A program made the position numbers and the translations under genes. From Pseudomonadota bacterium (GTDB taxonomy: Bacteria > Pseudomonadota > Alphaproteobacteria > Sneathiellales > Sneathiellaceae): a stretch of 64,000 nucleotides of DNA. This document shows positions 53,813-63,242 of this stretch, piece by piece. Numbering within the stretch: position 1 is the stretch's first letter; each line of letters begins with the position of its first letter. Location of the stretch: assembly GCA_024743055.1 (NCBI GenBank), contig JANSXH010000010.1, positions 62,001 through 126,000 on the forward strand, in the 5' to 3' direction. The notes beneath the pieces are model-generated. The model searched no databases. It was not told the origin of the DNA and saw nothing but the letters and a program-made list of their open reading frames with translations.

Positions 53813-54489
53813 GCGTCTGAAGCAGTCCAGATATCGAAACCATTGCCAATCAAGAGGTTGCTGACTTCAAACAACGGAAGTCCGACAACATTGCTGTAGG
53901 AACCTTGGACAGATCTTACGAAACTCGCTGCACGCCCTTGAATAGCGTAACCTCCTGCTTTCCCTTGCCATTCATCTGACTGAAGGTAGGCATTGATCTC
54001 GTGGGAGCCCAAAGGCTTGAATATGACTGAAGTAGTGACAAGGCGAGAGATAAACTGCTTATCTGGTGTAACTAGGGTTACGCCTGTTAGCACCTTGTGC
54101 CGGCGCCCGGAAAGCAATTCAAGAAATCTTCTTGCTTCGTCCTTATCTTCTGCTTTGGCAAGAGATCGGCGGCCAACGGCAACGACAGTATCTGCGGATA
54201 ACAGGAAGCAGTCGTTGTGGCGATTAGCGACGGCTGCGGCTTTTTCCAACGCTAGTCGGTGCGCCAGATCCCGCGGTTTTTCATTTGGCAATAATTCTTC
54301 ATTAATATCTGCTGGATCGATTTTGTCGGGAACGATACCAATTTGCTTCAGGAGATCTAAGCGCCTAGGTGAAGCCGAAGCAAGTATGAGAGAAAGGGGT
54401 TCGGAAGCTATTTTCTCAGTTCCGGGGAACATGTTAGAGGTTGATGGAGTCGGATTACTAGTATCATCTTTGGCAGCCATCAACGACAA
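53809..54489 (-). CDS. maf: Maf-family nucleotide pyrophosphatase
   Basis: A 226-residue Maf/YhdE-type nucleoside triphosphate pyrophosphatase, a house-cleaning enzyme for dTTP/UTP or modified bases. The ILASASPRRLDLLKQIGI motif is near residues 36-53, with SADTVVAVGRR and GKAGGYAIQGRAASFV downstream. About 30 residues precede the usual start, so a later start is possible. It lies between infA (3-bp gap) and the RNase E/G gene (4-bp overlap). Confidence 0.9.
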   Translation of the reverse strand: MSLMAAKDDTSNPTPSTSNMFPGTEKIASEPLSLILASASPRRLDLLKQIGIVPDKIDPADINEELLPNEKPRDLAHRLALEKAAAVANRHNDCFLLSADTVVAVGRRSLAKAEDKDEARRFLELLSGRRHKVLTGVTLVTPDKQFISRLVTTSVIFKPLGSHEINAYLQSDEWQGKAGGYAIQGRAASFVRSVQGSYSNVVGLPLFEVSNLLIGNGFDIWTASDA

Positions 54490-54492
54490 ACC

Positions 54493-54711
54493 TTACTTGA
54501 AACGGAACGTAATCCGGCCCTTTGTGAGGTCATAAGGAGTCATTTCAACGGTGACCTTGTCACCGGCGAGTACGCGGATGCGATGTTTGCGCATTTTACC
54601 AGCTGTGTGAGCAAGTACTTCGTGGTCATTTTCCAATTTGACGCGGAACATTGCGTTGGGCAACAGCTCCGTTACGGTACCATTAAACTCTAGAAGCTCT
54701 TCTTTAGCCAT
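54493..54711 (-). CDS. infA: Translation initiation factor IF-1
   Basis: The 72-residue product is a complete IF-1, an S1/OB-fold protein that binds the ribosomal A site during initiation. It begins [13 protein letters not shown] and ends KGRITFRFK, both nearly invariant, with the central [19 protein letters not shown] stretch. It leads the maf-RNase-yacG genes. Length and sequence are standard. Confidence 0.98.
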   Translation of the reverse strand: MAKEELLEFNGTVTELLPNAMFRVKLENDHEVLAHTAGKMRKHRIRVLAGDKVTVEMTPYDLTKGRITFRFK

Positions 54712-54853
54712 AAATTCCTATTCCAGTTGTTTCGATTGGGTGCAAAATAAAGGCCTAACCTGTTCAAATGCAAGCATTTCCTTGATAAATCTCCAAAGAA
54801 ACTGCAAAAACACAAGAAAATTGTGTATTCGCAACAGGTAATGTACCAATCAG

Positions 54854-55315
54854 TCAGACTTGTGGTGCAGGGCCCGTACGGAAGCGAGCCTTGATTTTTT
54901 CATATAAATCATCTCGGACATGTCGGTAAGCATTCAACTGCATTTCGCGATTTCCCTCAGTCAGAGAGGGGTCTATGGTGTTCCAAAATTCCGTCTCGCT
55001 CGCCGTTGTTCGGGTCATGTCTTGAGCCTTAGAATGGGCTTCTGGTGACAAAGAGATTATCAGATCGAAAGAATTATCTTCCAACTCATCAAAACTTTTA
55101 GAATTATGATTTGTGGCATCAAGACCGATTTCATCCAATACCTCAACAGCAAATCCATCTACATCAAGTGCCCGGACGCCAGCGCTGTCTACATAGACCG
55201 CGTGGCCGTACAGGCTTTTCATGATTACCTCGGCCATGACGGATCTGACACTGTTATGGGTGCAGGCGAATAAGACGCTGCCAGGCAATGCATCTTTGAA
55301 AGGAACCGCGCTCAT
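54854..55315 (-). CDS. Low molecular weight phosphotyrosine phosphatase-like protein
   Basis: A 153-residue protein with the P-loop C-x5-R as C18-THNSV-R24-S, typical of low-Mr tyrosine phosphatases and arsenate reductases of the ArsC thioredoxin-linked type. The general-acid Asp is probably in NTIDPS. The second and third redox cysteines of arsenate reductases are not seen, so phosphatase is favoured. It belongs to the conserved cluster between UPF0262 and infA. Confidence 0.85.
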   Translation of the reverse strand: MSAVPFKDALPGSVLFACTHNSVRSVMAEVIMKSLYGHAVYVDSAGVRALDVDGFAVEVLDEIGLDATNHNSKSFDELEDNSFDLIISLSPEAHSKAQDMTRTTASETEFWNTIDPSLTEGNREMQLNAYRHVRDDLYEKIKARFRTGPAPQV

Positions 55316-55370
55316 GGCCAGCTACCAGGAACTGGCAACAGATGGAATAGCGGGTGTGCATAGCCCATAC

Positions 55371-55859
55371 TCAGCCCCGAATATGTAGCACACAGATCAA
55401 GGTGAACAAGCGTCGCGCCGTGTCAAAATCGGTGTCGGCTTTTTCCTTCAAGCGTTCCTGAAGCAGTTCGGAGCCCTCGTTGTGCAGCCCTCTGCGGCCC
55501 ATATCAATCGCCTCGATTTTGGAAGGAGAGGCCGTTTTGATGGCATCAAAGTAACTTTCGCAAACATGAAAGTAGTCTTTGATGATGCGCCTGAAAGTAA
55601 TCACAGGTAGAGGGATACGAACCAATTCCGTTTCATCATCTTCTGTGCGGACATCAAATATCAGTCGATTGTCCTCTATGCTGAGATGAACGGAATAGGG
55701 TCCTTGATTTTCAAAACCATTCAAAATGAAACTGTTTTGATCCAGCAGGTCAAATATAGCAACTTTCCGCTCGTGCTCGATATCCGCATTGCGCCGTACA
55801 ACGGTTTTTTCATCAAGGGCAATCTTGGCAATATGATGATTACTGGAGATCTCAGACAC
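55371..55859 (-). CDS. UPF0262 family protein
   Basis: A 162-residue protein of the UPF0262 family, conserved in alphaproteobacteria next to hisD and with unknown function. Typical features are the start IAKIALDEKTVVRRNADIEHER in two parts, the SLSIEDNRLIFDVR-like strand and GRRGLHNEGSELLQERL near residue 127. No signal peptide or membrane segment is present. It follows hisD by 16 bp and is co-transcribed. Confidence 0.9.
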   Translation of the reverse strand: MSEISSNHHIAKIALDEKTVVRRNADIEHERKVAIFDLLDQNSFILNGFENQGPYSVHLSIEDNRLIFDVRTEDDETELVRIPLPVITFRRIIKDYFHVCESYFDAIKTASPSKIEAIDMGRRGLHNEGSELLQERLKEKADTDFDTARRLFTLICVLHIRG

Positions 55860-55875
55860 GTACTGTTTCCCGTTG

Positions 55876-57177
55876 CTATCTTGGCATATTCAGCCGTATG
55901 GCGACTGACAGCGCATGCGCATCCAATCCTTCGGCTTCTGCCAGTTTAACCGCAGCAGGGCCTATCTTGCCAAGACTTTCGGCGTTAAGGCGGATAAGGG
56001 AGGTGCGTTTGACAAAGTCCAAGGTCGAAAGACCGGAGGAAAAACGTGCTGTGCGAGAAGTAGGAAGCACGTGATTTGGGCCGGCAATGTAATCGCCGAT
56101 GGCTTCCGGACTATAACGGCCTAGAAAAATAGCGCCAGCGTGTTTTATGGATGCTGCCAGGCTATCCGGGTCGTCAACGCAGAGCTCCAGATGCTCCGGG
56201 GCAATGTGATCGACGAGAGGAGCAGCCTCCTCCAGGTTTTCGACAATTATGACCGCTCCATATGATTTCCAGCTTTCAGCTGCGATGTCAGCTCGGTCAA
56301 GGTTTTTCAGATGGCTCTCAATAGAACCACTCACCGCGTCTGCGAACGTAGCATTATCTGTGATCAAGATACTCTGGGCTACGGGGTCATGCTCTGCCTG
56401 GCTGAGTAGATCAGCGGCAATCCAGGCAGGATCATTGTTTCCATCGGCAACAACCAGAATTTCTGATGGCCCGGCAATCATGTCGATGCCGACGGTACCG
56501 AACACCTGTTTTTTGGCGTTGGCAACATAGGCATTTCCAGGGCCCACGATTTTGTCAACCTGAGCAATCATATCTGTCCCATAGGCCAATGCTCCAATCG
56601 CCTGAGCGCCACCGATCCGGTAAATTTCCTCAATCCCACAAAGATCCGCTGCAGCCAGGACAAGGGGATTTACAACGCCATCCGGGGTCGGAACAACCAT
56701 GACAAGACGTGAGGCTCCCGCCACCTTTGCCGGAATGGCATTCATTAGCACTGAAGAGGGATATGTTGCCAGTCCTCCCGGTACATACAAACCAACATTT
56801 TCTATGGCAGTCCATCGATACCCTAGGCTGACGCCATCCACATCTTCATAGTTTAGGTCGTCCGGCAAGAGACGCTCGTGATAGGACGTAATTCGATCTG
56901 CCGCCAGTTTGAGAGCTTCGTAGGTTGCTTCCTCACAATCTGAGACAGCCCTGGTGATATCCTCCGCCGAGATCCGAAGATCGCTGGCCGCAGAAAGGCC
57001 CAAACGGTCAAATTTATTGGTGTAATCGAGCAGCGCCTGATCACCGTTGGTTTTCACTTCTGCCAGGATAGCAGCTGTTACTGCTGTGACATCATCGTCA
57101 GTTTCGCGCTTCTGGTTAAGGAGGCTTCGGAATTGGGTTTCGAAATCGGCGTCCTGGGTGCTAAGCTTAAGCGGCAT
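55876..57177 (-). CDS. hisD: Histidinol dehydrogenase
   Basis: HisD oxidises histidinol to histidine in two NAD-dependent steps. The 433-residue product is full length and shows [21 protein letters not shown], the metal-site region around [11 protein letters not shown] and the [12 protein letters not shown] with NHVLPT motifs. The start ATG 57177 overlaps the end of hisG by 11 bp. Zinc ligands of the family (Gln, two His, Asp) appear to be conserved in QAEHD and AGPNHVLP. Confidence 0.97.
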   Translation of the reverse strand: MPLKLSTQDADFETQFRSLLNQKRETDDDVTAVTAAILAEVKTNGDQALLDYTNKFDRLGLSAASDLRISAEDITRAVSDCEEATYEALKLAADRITSYHERLLPDDLNYEDVDGVSLGYRWTAIENVGLYVPGGLATYPSSVLMNAIPAKVAGASRLVMVVPTPDGVVNPLVLAAADLCGIEEIYRIGGAQAIGALAYGTDMIAQVDKIVGPGNAYVANAKKQVFGTVGIDMIAGPSEILVVADGNNDPAWIAADLLSQAEHDPVAQSILITDNATFADAVSGSIESHLKNLDRADIAAESWKSYGAVIIVENLEEAAPLVDHIAPEHLELCVDDPDSLAASIKHAGAIFLGRYSPEAIGDYIAGPNHVLPTSRTARFSSGLSTLDFVKRTSLIRLNAESLGKIGPAAVKLAEAEGLDAHALSVAIRLNMPR

Positions 57178-57832
57178 TTACGACCTCCCTAAACTTCTCG
57201 ATCAATCCGTTGAGCTCGACTGATCTTGTTTTTAGTGCCGCGCGATTAACGACGAGGCGAGACGTAATGTCTAGGATTTTTTCCACTTCTACCAACCCAT
57301 TGGCTCGTAGTGTTGAACCCGTGGAAACCAAATCCACAATTCGTCTGCATAATCCCAATCCAGGCGCCAGTTCCATGGCTCCGGACAGCTTGATGCATTC
57401 TGCCTGTATTCCGGCAGCTGCGAAGAATTTGTGGGTTAAATTCGGATATTTCGTTGCAACCCTGATATGGCTCCATCGAGCAGGATCACTGTCATCAACC
57501 ATGTCCTTTGGCTGAGCGACGGCGATATAGCAATGCCCGATATCGAGATCTACAGGTGCATAGATCTCCGGGTAATCGAACTCAAGCAGCACATCATTGC
57601 CGGCAACACCGAGCTGTGCTGCGCCAAAGGCAACAAAGGTAGCCACATCAAAGGAGCGGACACGGATAATAGATATATTCGGATGATTGGTGCGAAATTG
57701 TAATAGACGACTATCTGGATCATCAAAGGCAGCTTCCGGCTCAATCCCGACACGACGGATAAGCGGCATTACTTCCTTTAAAATACGGCCCTTTGGCAGG
57801 GCTATTACCAATTCTTCACTCGAAGACACCAA
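57167..57832 (-). CDS. hisG: ATP phosphoribosyltransferase, short form
   Basis: HisG catalyses the first step of histidine synthesis, joining ATP and PRPP. The 221-residue product is the short form, which lacks the C-terminal regulatory domain and normally works with HisZ. It has [12 protein letters not shown] near the start and [14 protein letters not shown], the PRPP loop, near residue 170. hisZ is not in the window and must lie elsewhere. Its end overlaps hisD by 11 bp. Confidence 0.95.
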   Translation of the reverse strand: MVSSSEELVIALPKGRILKEVMPLIRRVGIEPEAAFDDPDSRLLQFRTNHPNISIIRVRSFDVATFVAFGAAQLGVAGNDVLLEFDYPEIYAPVDLDIGHCYIAVAQPKDMVDDSDPARWSHIRVATKYPNLTHKFFAAAGIQAECIKLSGAMELAPGLGLCRRIVDLVSTGSTLRANGLVEVEKILDITSRLVVNRAALKTRSVELNGLIEKFREVVNAA

Positions 57833-57882
57833 ACTACTCCATCTCGCATTGTTGTTGACGATATTGCCTTAGGGACCTGGAT

Positions 57883-58350
57883 CTAATTGTCCTTAGGTGC
57901 CGACGTATCTTCATGCACAGGCTTTTGCTCGGTTTGCCAGGCCTTATCGACATCAGTCAAGGTGACATTTATACATTCGACGTCGAGTTTTATCGTGCCG
58001 CCCCCTGCAAACTCAAGACAAATATCGGCTGCGATATCGTCTTTCATCTCGACAGAGATGTTCAGCAGTTCAAGGACTTCTGTGGGCGTGGATTGTGAAA
58101 TTCCAGATGATTGAACGGCTAGGACATCAGATACATAGACACCTGATCGGATTCGGAACCACGCCCCATGCTGGTCAACTTCGTCTGTAACATCTTCCCA
58201 TTTGAAACGGCTGCCCATTAATGTGAACGCCCGCCTCGACCGGAGAAAGCTCATTTCTCCGGGTGAGGTAATGGTGCCTTCAAGGGCGGCTGACAGAATT
58301 TCGAGATCGTCAGTATTTGCGGCGACAAGTTTTAGGCCCTCAGGCATCAT
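57883..58350 (-). CDS. DUF2948 family protein
   Basis: A 155-residue alphaproteobacterial protein of unknown function placed, as usual, between murA and hisG. Conserved family segments are LKLVAANTDDLEILSAAL, RSRRAFTLMGSRFKWED and FAGGGTIKLDVECINVTLTD. It has no signal peptide or membrane helix. AGGA lies just upstream of the paired ATG codons at 58350 and 58347. Confidence 0.88.
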   Translation of the reverse strand: MMPEGLKLVAANTDDLEILSAALEGTITSPGEMSFLRSRRAFTLMGSRFKWEDVTDEVDQHGAWFRIRSGVYVSDVLAVQSSGISQSTPTEVLELLNISVEMKDDIAADICLEFAGGGTIKLDVECINVTLTDVDKAWQTEQKPVHEDTSAPKDN

Positions 58351-58371
58351 GTTATCCTATTACATGCTTTG

Positions 58372-59667
58372 TCAGCCGCCGCTGCTGATCCTTTCGATAT
58401 CCGCACCGCAAGCTGCAAGCTTTTCTTCCAATCGCTCGTATCCGCGATCCAGGTGATATACACGATTGATAACCGTTTCTCCCTCTGCTGCCAAGCCCGC
58501 AAGCACAAGAGATACGGATGCACGCAAATCCGTCGCCATGACTGGGGCCCCAACCAGATGGTCCACGCCACGAACAAGCGCTGAATGTCCATGTACAGTT
58601 ATGTTGGCGCCAAGACGTGACAATTCCGGTACATGCATGAAACGATTTTCGAAAATTGTTTCCGTAATCATTGCTGCGCCGTCAGCGATTGTCATCAAAG
58701 CCATCATTTGTGCCTGCATATCCGTAGGGTATCCAGGATAAGGTAGAGTCATGATATCAACGCCATTCAGCCGTTTCGACTTGCGTGAGATTATGAAGCT
58801 GTTTTTAGACTCAGTTACGTCGGCGCCGGCTTCTATCAAGACGTCCAGTACGGATCTGACAAGATCTGCGGAGGTATTGAGGAGTTCTATTTCCCCGCCA
58901 GTGATGACAGCAGCGATGGCATATGTGCCTGTTTCGATACGATCTGGCATAACCCGATATTCAGTGCCATACAGGCGATCAACACCGCGGATAAGAAGTC
59001 GATCAGTACCTTCGCCATCAATATCGGCTCCCATCTGACGCAGCAATTTTATCAGATCTGAGATTTCCGGCTCTCGCGCGGCGTTTTCCAAAACCGTCTC
59101 TCCTTCGGCCAGGCAGGCTGCCATCAGAAGATTCTCTGTTGCACCAACAGAAACAGTATCAAATCTGATTTCTGCTCCAAAAAGTCCGTTTGGAGCGGTG
59201 GCTTCCATATATCCGCCAACGATATCAATCTCTGCTCCCATTTGCTCCAGACCTGTAATATGCAGGTTCATTGGCCGGGTGCCGATGGCACATCCGCCTG
59301 GCAACGATACCCTTGCCTTACCAACGCGTGCCAAGAGAGGCCCCATCACCAACGCTCCAGCTCGCATTTTCCGAACGATATCGTAGGGTGCTTCCGTGTT
59401 GGTGATATCACGCGCAGTAAGAGATAACGTCCGTCCGCTACTGCTACCGGCACCGGATTGCTGACCATTCATCACGGCCAAACTGCCGTGGTGGCATAGC
59501 AGATTAGTCAATGTGGAAATATCCGCGACATGCGGAAGATTTGTCAGAGTTAGTGTCTCTTCGGTTAACAGGCTTGCGACCATTAACGGTAAAGCGGCAT
59601 TCTTAGCGCCGCTTATCTCAATTTTCCCATGCAGCGGCTTTCCGCCCCGTATTGCTATGCTATCCAT
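58372..59667 (-). CDS. murA: UDP-N-acetylglucosamine 1-carboxyvinyltransferase
   Basis: MurA adds enolpyruvate to UDP-GlcNAc, the first committed step of peptidoglycan synthesis. The 431-residue product begins [20 protein letters not shown], and has the active-site Cys126 in PGGCAIG, so it should be fosfomycin-sensitive. Later conserved parts are HPGYPTD-like [15 protein letters not shown] and the [10 protein letters not shown] ending. It heads the cluster running through hisG-hisD toward infA. Confidence 0.97.
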   Translation of the reverse strand: MDSIAIRGGKPLHGKIEISGAKNAALPLMVASLLTEETLTLTNLPHVADISTLTNLLCHHGSLAVMNGQQSGAGSSSGRTLSLTARDITNTEAPYDIVRKMRAGALVMGPLLARVGKARVSLPGGCAIGTRPMNLHITGLEQMGAEIDIVGGYMEATAPNGLFGAEIRFDTVSVGATENLLMAACLAEGETVLENAAREPEISDLIKLLRQMGADIDGEGTDRLLIRGVDRLYGTEYRVMPDRIETGTYAIAAVITGGEIELLNTSADLVRSVLDVLIEAGADVTESKNSFIISRKSKRLNGVDIMTLPYPGYPTDMQAQMMALMTIADGAAMITETIFENRFMHVPELSRLGANITVHGHSALVRGVDHLVGAPVMATDLRASVSLVLAGLAAEGETVINRVYHLDRGYERLEEKLAACGADIERISSGG

Positions 59668-59868
59668 GAAAATTTTCCCACTCTTGTCGAATGTATTGAT
59701 TTCAACTCTTAGAAGAATATCAATCGTATTAAAAATTGCTCACAAGTCTTTTTTTAGCCGATTTTTCAACAAAATGAAAAGAAAACAGCACTATTCTAAA
59801 TCGAATTTAAAAAGATTATTTATATCCCGATCCGCAGTCTGATAATATTTATTTGCATTTTGAGCCGT

Positions 59869-60423
59869 TTAAAGCTTTGGCAGAGTTACTCCCTGTTGCC
59901 CCATATATTTGCCAGCCCTATCGAGATAGGACGTTTCGCAAGGCTCATTGCCCTTTAAAAACAGAAACTGACAGGCTCCCTCATTGGCGTAAATCTTGGC
60001 GGGAAGCGGTGTTGTGTTGGAAAATTCCAGGGTGACATGTCCCTCCCATTCCGGCTCAAGCGGGGTAACATTGACAATAATTCCGCATCTCGCATAAGTA
60101 GATTTTCCAAGGCATATTACAAGCACGTCTCGGGGTATCCGGAAATACTCGACGGTTCTCGCCAGAACGAAAGAGTTTGGCGGAATCACACAGACATCTG
60201 TCTTACGATCAACAAAACTGTCGTTGGAAAAGGATTTCGGATCGACTGTTGCCGAATCGATGTTGGTAAAAATCTTGAATTCGTCCGAAACTCTAGCGTC
60301 ATAGCCGTAGGAAGACAGACCATATGAGATGGTGCCTTCCCGTTTTTGGCTTTCAACAAAAGGTTCGATCATTGCGTTTTCTTGGGCGGCTGATCTGATC
60401 CATTTATCCGACAAGATGGACAT
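59869..60423 (-). CDS. dcd: dCTP deaminase
   Basis: Dcd converts dCTP to dUTP for thymidylate synthesis. The 184-residue trimeric enzyme has the start [14 protein letters not shown], the catalytic stretch [15 protein letters not shown], the nucleotide loop [28 protein letters not shown] (in two parts) and the [11 protein letters not shown] segment. The length and ending are standard. It stands between murA and a small basic gene, all on the minus strand. Confidence 0.97.
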   Translation of the reverse strand: MSILSDKWIRSAAQENAMIEPFVESQKREGTISYGLSSYGYDARVSDEFKIFTNIDSATVDPKSFSNDSFVDRKTDVCVIPPNSFVLARTVEYFRIPRDVLVICLGKSTYARCGIIVNVTPLEPEWEGHVTLEFSNTTPLPAKIYANEGACQFLFLKGNEPCETSYLDRAGKYMGQQGVTLPKL

Positions 60424-60508
60424 ACTGGGCTTCTCCGGTCATTTCAGGTTTGAGGGGCGGCATACTAACGCCAGAATAGGGCAGGGCCAAGATCAAATAC
60501 ATCTCCGG

Positions 60509-60757
60509 CTATTCACCAAGCCGCTGTTTGTTTTTTATGGGATCCGGGGCTGTCTCGCCACGCGTGCGTTGCAGATTTTTGCGCTTATGAAGGTTCTCTC
60601 TGAGAGCCTCAGAAAGTCTTGCAGCTTTTTCTGATTGCTTTTGATCAGACTTCTTCTGTCGTTGATCTTTTGAATCGGTCATTGCTCTTTGCCGGATATG
60701 CTGTGAATAGATTTCGTCTTCAATAGACAAGTTTTTGCTTAAGCGCAAATTTGCCAT
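60509..60757 (-). CDS. Small charged conserved-type protein
   Basis: An 82-residue, highly charged protein. ATG 60757 has AAGGG eight bases upstream; a later ATG at 60682 would leave 57 residues. The C-terminal half contains KAARLSEALRENLHKRKNLQR, read in two parts, which resembles short alphaproteobacterial proteins with an RLAEALRENLKRRK-type helix and no known function. No Cys, signal or membrane segment is present. It is upstream of dcd on the same strand and starts 73 bp from tRNA-Thr on the other. Confidence 0.55.
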   Translation of the reverse strand: MANLRLSKNLSIEDEIYSQHIRQRAMTDSKDQRQKKSDQKQSEKAARLSEALRENLHKRKNLQRTRGETAPDPIKNKQRLGE

Positions 60758-60830
60758 TGCAGAACCCTTCTTGCTCTTATATACAGCGCCAAGCAAAGCT
60801 GGTTGCTCAGACTGCAGCAATCTTATAGTC

Positions 60831-60905
60831 GCCGCCGTAGCTCAGGGGTAGAGCACTCCCTTGGTAAGGGAGAGGCCGGTGGTTCAAATCCACCCGGCGG
60901 CACCA
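60831..60905 (+). tRNA. tRNA-Thr (GGT)
   Basis: A complete cloverleaf: acceptor GCCGCCG pairs with CGGCGGC, D-arm GCTCAGGGGTAGAGC, anticodon loop TTGGTAA with anticodon GGT, T-arm GGTTCAAATCC, discriminator A and encoded CCA at 60903-60905. Total 75 nt with CCA. TATATA at 60778-60783 is a possible -10 for it, although the -35 is poor. Confidence 0.98.
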
Positions 60906-61033
60906 TTAATTTCCATTCTATTCTTTCAAGATGAAGGTAAAACGGGCCACTGCTACGAGCAGCATTTTGAATGCAGGCGTGAAACCCAGTTCTTTCATTT
61001 TCTTCATAGGAATTGATCCCATTTTTATAACCG

Positions 61034-61058
61034 TCCGCCAGAGACGTTATCTGGCGGA
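61034..61058. terminator. Stem-loop in the gap after tRNA-Thr
   Basis: TCCGCCAGA (61034-61042) pairs perfectly with TCTGGCGGA (61050-61058) around a 7-base loop and is followed by AATTT. It could end the tRNA-Thr transcript or, on the other strand, the prolyl-iminopeptidase-like gene that stops at 61181. The T-run is weak. Confidence 0.4.
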
Positions 61059-61180
61059 AATTTAGATATGGGCCGGGAAAACTGATGATTTATGCGAATC
61101 GCATGGGCAATTGACTGTGAAATAAGTTCTAACACTTAATCTTGTAACAACTGGAATTAAGAAGCCAAAAAAATGCTGCC

Positions 61181-62095
61181 TTACGAATAGCCTGAGCCAA
61201 GCCCATTTAAAAAATTAAATAGAGTTTTCCTGAAGTTCTCTGGATCTTCGAAAAAGGGTGTATGGGAGCAATTTGAAAACTGCTTCAATTCGGCATTAGG
61301 AAAACCCTGGTGCATTTGTTTTGCGCAAGCAGGTGTGATCTCATCATATTCACCGACAATAATCAAAACCGGACAGGTTACCTTGTGAATGTCCGGTGCG
61401 CGGTTCCAGGTGGCCAGCTCTCCGGTGTAAATGAATTCGTTGGCGCCTTGCATATGTTCGTAAATATGTTCAGACATATTGTCGACGGAGCGGTTGAAGG
61501 CGGCGGGCCTTTCCTTCAGGCGGCAAACATGGCGATAGTCCAGAAGAGTGATTGCCGCTTTGTATTCTGGGTGGTCGAACGTGCCGGCCTTTTCATGGGC
61601 TATCATCATCTGAACTGTTTCCGGACCGAGTGCAGACCTCAATTGATTTAGTTCTGATATAAGGAGCGGTATATCTGCACAGGTATCTTCCAGGATGAGG
61701 GACGCCAGATTTTCTTTGTAGTGACAGGCATATTCGATCGCGAGCCAGCCTCCCCAGCTGTGGCCAAGGAGATGAACGGGCCCACCTATCAGAGATTTTC
61801 TAACCGCTTCCACCTCTTCGCAATATCGCGCCATTTTGTACAGGCTCAGATTTTCAGAACGATCACTTCGGCCGGTTCCAAATTGGTCAAAGGCAATAAA
61901 CCGATAGGCTTGATCTGCAAGGAAGCAGTGGGAGTCCCGGATATAGTCACAGGGCAGTCCAGGTCCGCCGTTCAGGGCAAGGATGGATGGCAATGAAGGA
62001 TCATCATTATAAATATAACAGGCGACCTTACCACCTGGCACATCAACATAAGTAAGCTTATCCCAGGTTTGGTAATCTTCTTTTTCTTCTCCCAT
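61181..62095 (-). CDS. Prolyl iminopeptidase-like S33 alpha/beta hydrolase
   Basis: A 304-residue alpha/beta hydrolase of the S33 proline iminopeptidase group. The oxyanion turn is LNGGPGLPC near residue 45, the nucleophile elbow GHSWGG near residue 112, the acid in GEYDEITP and the His in NCSHTPFFEDP. No signal peptide is present. ATG 62095 has AAGGGG eight bases upstream; the earlier TTG at 62113 overlaps that site. It follows the SDR gene by 24 bp and is co-transcribed. Confidence 0.85.
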   Translation of the reverse strand: MGEEKEDYQTWDKLTYVDVPGGKVACYIYNDDPSLPSILALNGGPGLPCDYIRDSHCFLADQAYRFIAFDQFGTGRSDRSENLSLYKMARYCEEVEAVRKSLIGGPVHLLGHSWGGWLAIEYACHYKENLASLILEDTCADIPLLISELNQLRSALGPETVQMMIAHEKAGTFDHPEYKAAITLLDYRHVCRLKERPAAFNRSVDNMSEHIYEHMQGANEFIYTGELATWNRAPDIHKVTCPVLIIVGEYDEITPACAKQMHQGFPNAELKQFSNCSHTPFFEDPENFRKTLFNFLNGLGSGYS

Positions 62096-62119
62096 TAGGG
62101 ATGCCCCTTGCAATTACCT

Positions 62120-62815
62120 CTAAAATTTCTCGACCCACGGCCTTAGTTCAATTTCCCAGGCCCAGCTTGAACGAGGCTGGTCAAGGAAATGTAAGTAACT
62201 GTCGGCAATTGCTTCCGGGTCCAGCATAGAATCCGGATTGTCTGCTGCGTCAATTCGCTCTGGGCGGTTCGTATTTCGAATGCCGCCATCAATGACAAAA
62301 TGGCCGATATGAATACCTTGGGGATGGAGTTCTCGTGCAAGGCTTTGGGCCAAGCCCCTCAGCGCAAATTTGCCCATGGCGAAAGTCGAAGAGTTTGGGT
62401 AACCCTTTACACCAGCAGACGCGCCGGTCAAGAGAATGGCACCTTGCCCTGCCGGGATCATACGTTGTGCTGCTTGCTGGGCCATCAGAAACGCACCATA
62501 GGCCGTGGTAAGAATGGCAGATTTCACGGCTGCGGGTTCTAGCTCGGTGATGCCACCTCTGACCCGTGCAGACGGATTGTAGATCGCGATATCAAGTGGC
62601 CCGCCCAGCTCATCTGCCTTCGCAAACAGGGTTTGCATGTCACCCGGATCTGACGCGTCACAGGTCACAAGGGTTGCATTTGTCTCTTGCTGTAAGGCAC
62701 CAAGCTTATCCGTATTGCGGGCGGCCAGCAGCAAGTTGTGCCCGCGCGCACTCAATTTACGGGCGAGTGATGCAGATAGTCCCTCTCCGGCGCCAACAAT
62801 GACAGCAGTTCCCAT
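62120..62815 (-). CDS. Atypical SDR lacking the catalytic tyrosine
   Basis: A 231-residue SDR with cofactor loop VGAGEGLSASLARKL near residues 6-20, YNPSA at the NNAG position and TGASAG for the catalytic serine. At the Y-x3-K position it reads FAMGK, so tyrosine is replaced by phenylalanine while lysine is kept. Related SDR_c10-type proteins show the same F-x3-K. The reaction may not be a normal oxidoreduction. AAGGAG precedes ATG 62815. It is in an operon with the S33 hydrolase. Confidence 0.85.
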   Translation of the reverse strand: MGTAVIVGAGEGLSASLARKLSARGHNLLLAARNTDKLGALQQETNATLVTCDASDPGDMQTLFAKADELGGPLDIAIYNPSARVRGGITELEPAAVKSAILTTAYGAFLMAQQAAQRMIPAGQGAILLTGASAGVKGYPNSSTFAMGKFALRGLAQSLARELHPQGIHIGHFVIDGGIRNTNRPERIDAADNPDSMLDPEAIADSYLHFLDQPRSSWAWEIELRPWVEKF

Positions 62816-62869
62816 GGTCCAATCTCCTTAAATTCGGGCTTGATAATAGGGGTAATTACCGGTGGCCTG

Positions 62870-62980
62870 CTAGGGTAAAGATTTCATAAATTCCCGGCTG
62901 CTCTCAGGTGAATAGTTTGAAGTTGTCGTTGTCGTACAGGCAGCAAGCGCCAGAAAGAGGAGAAGAGCGAATTTATACAT
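62870..62980 (-). CDS. 36-residue lipoprotein
   Basis: A very short reading frame of 36 codons with a textbook lipoprotein signal: MYKFALLLFLALAAC, where LAAC is the lipobox and Cys15 the lipidation site. Five threonines follow directly, then a 16-residue tail ending in TAG. AAGGA lies nine bases before ATG 62980. After processing only 22 residues remain, as in entericidin-like or lysis-type lipoproteins. It lies upstream of the SDR gene on the same strand, separated by 54 bp. Function unknown. Confidence 0.65.
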   Translation of the reverse strand: MYKFALLLFLALAACTTTTTSNYSPESSREFMKSLP

Positions 62981-63242
62981 GATCAGATCCTTTTCAATTC
63001 CAAAAATGTGGTTCCTCCCTATATGGTGGATTGAAAACGGATTTCTTTGATCTTCGTCACGTTCTCGGCGGATAGTGTGGAAATTTGCGAAAAAGTCAAA
63101 AAAGAAAGATCTGATTAAGAAGTCCTATTATATTATTCTTTGATTGAATACAGGTTGTCATTTTCTCGAATTCTCGTAGTCTTGACATCTTCAGTGGGCA
63201 GTTAGCTTGGGTCGAGTAGGGCCCGGTTCGGGGGAACGCGTT

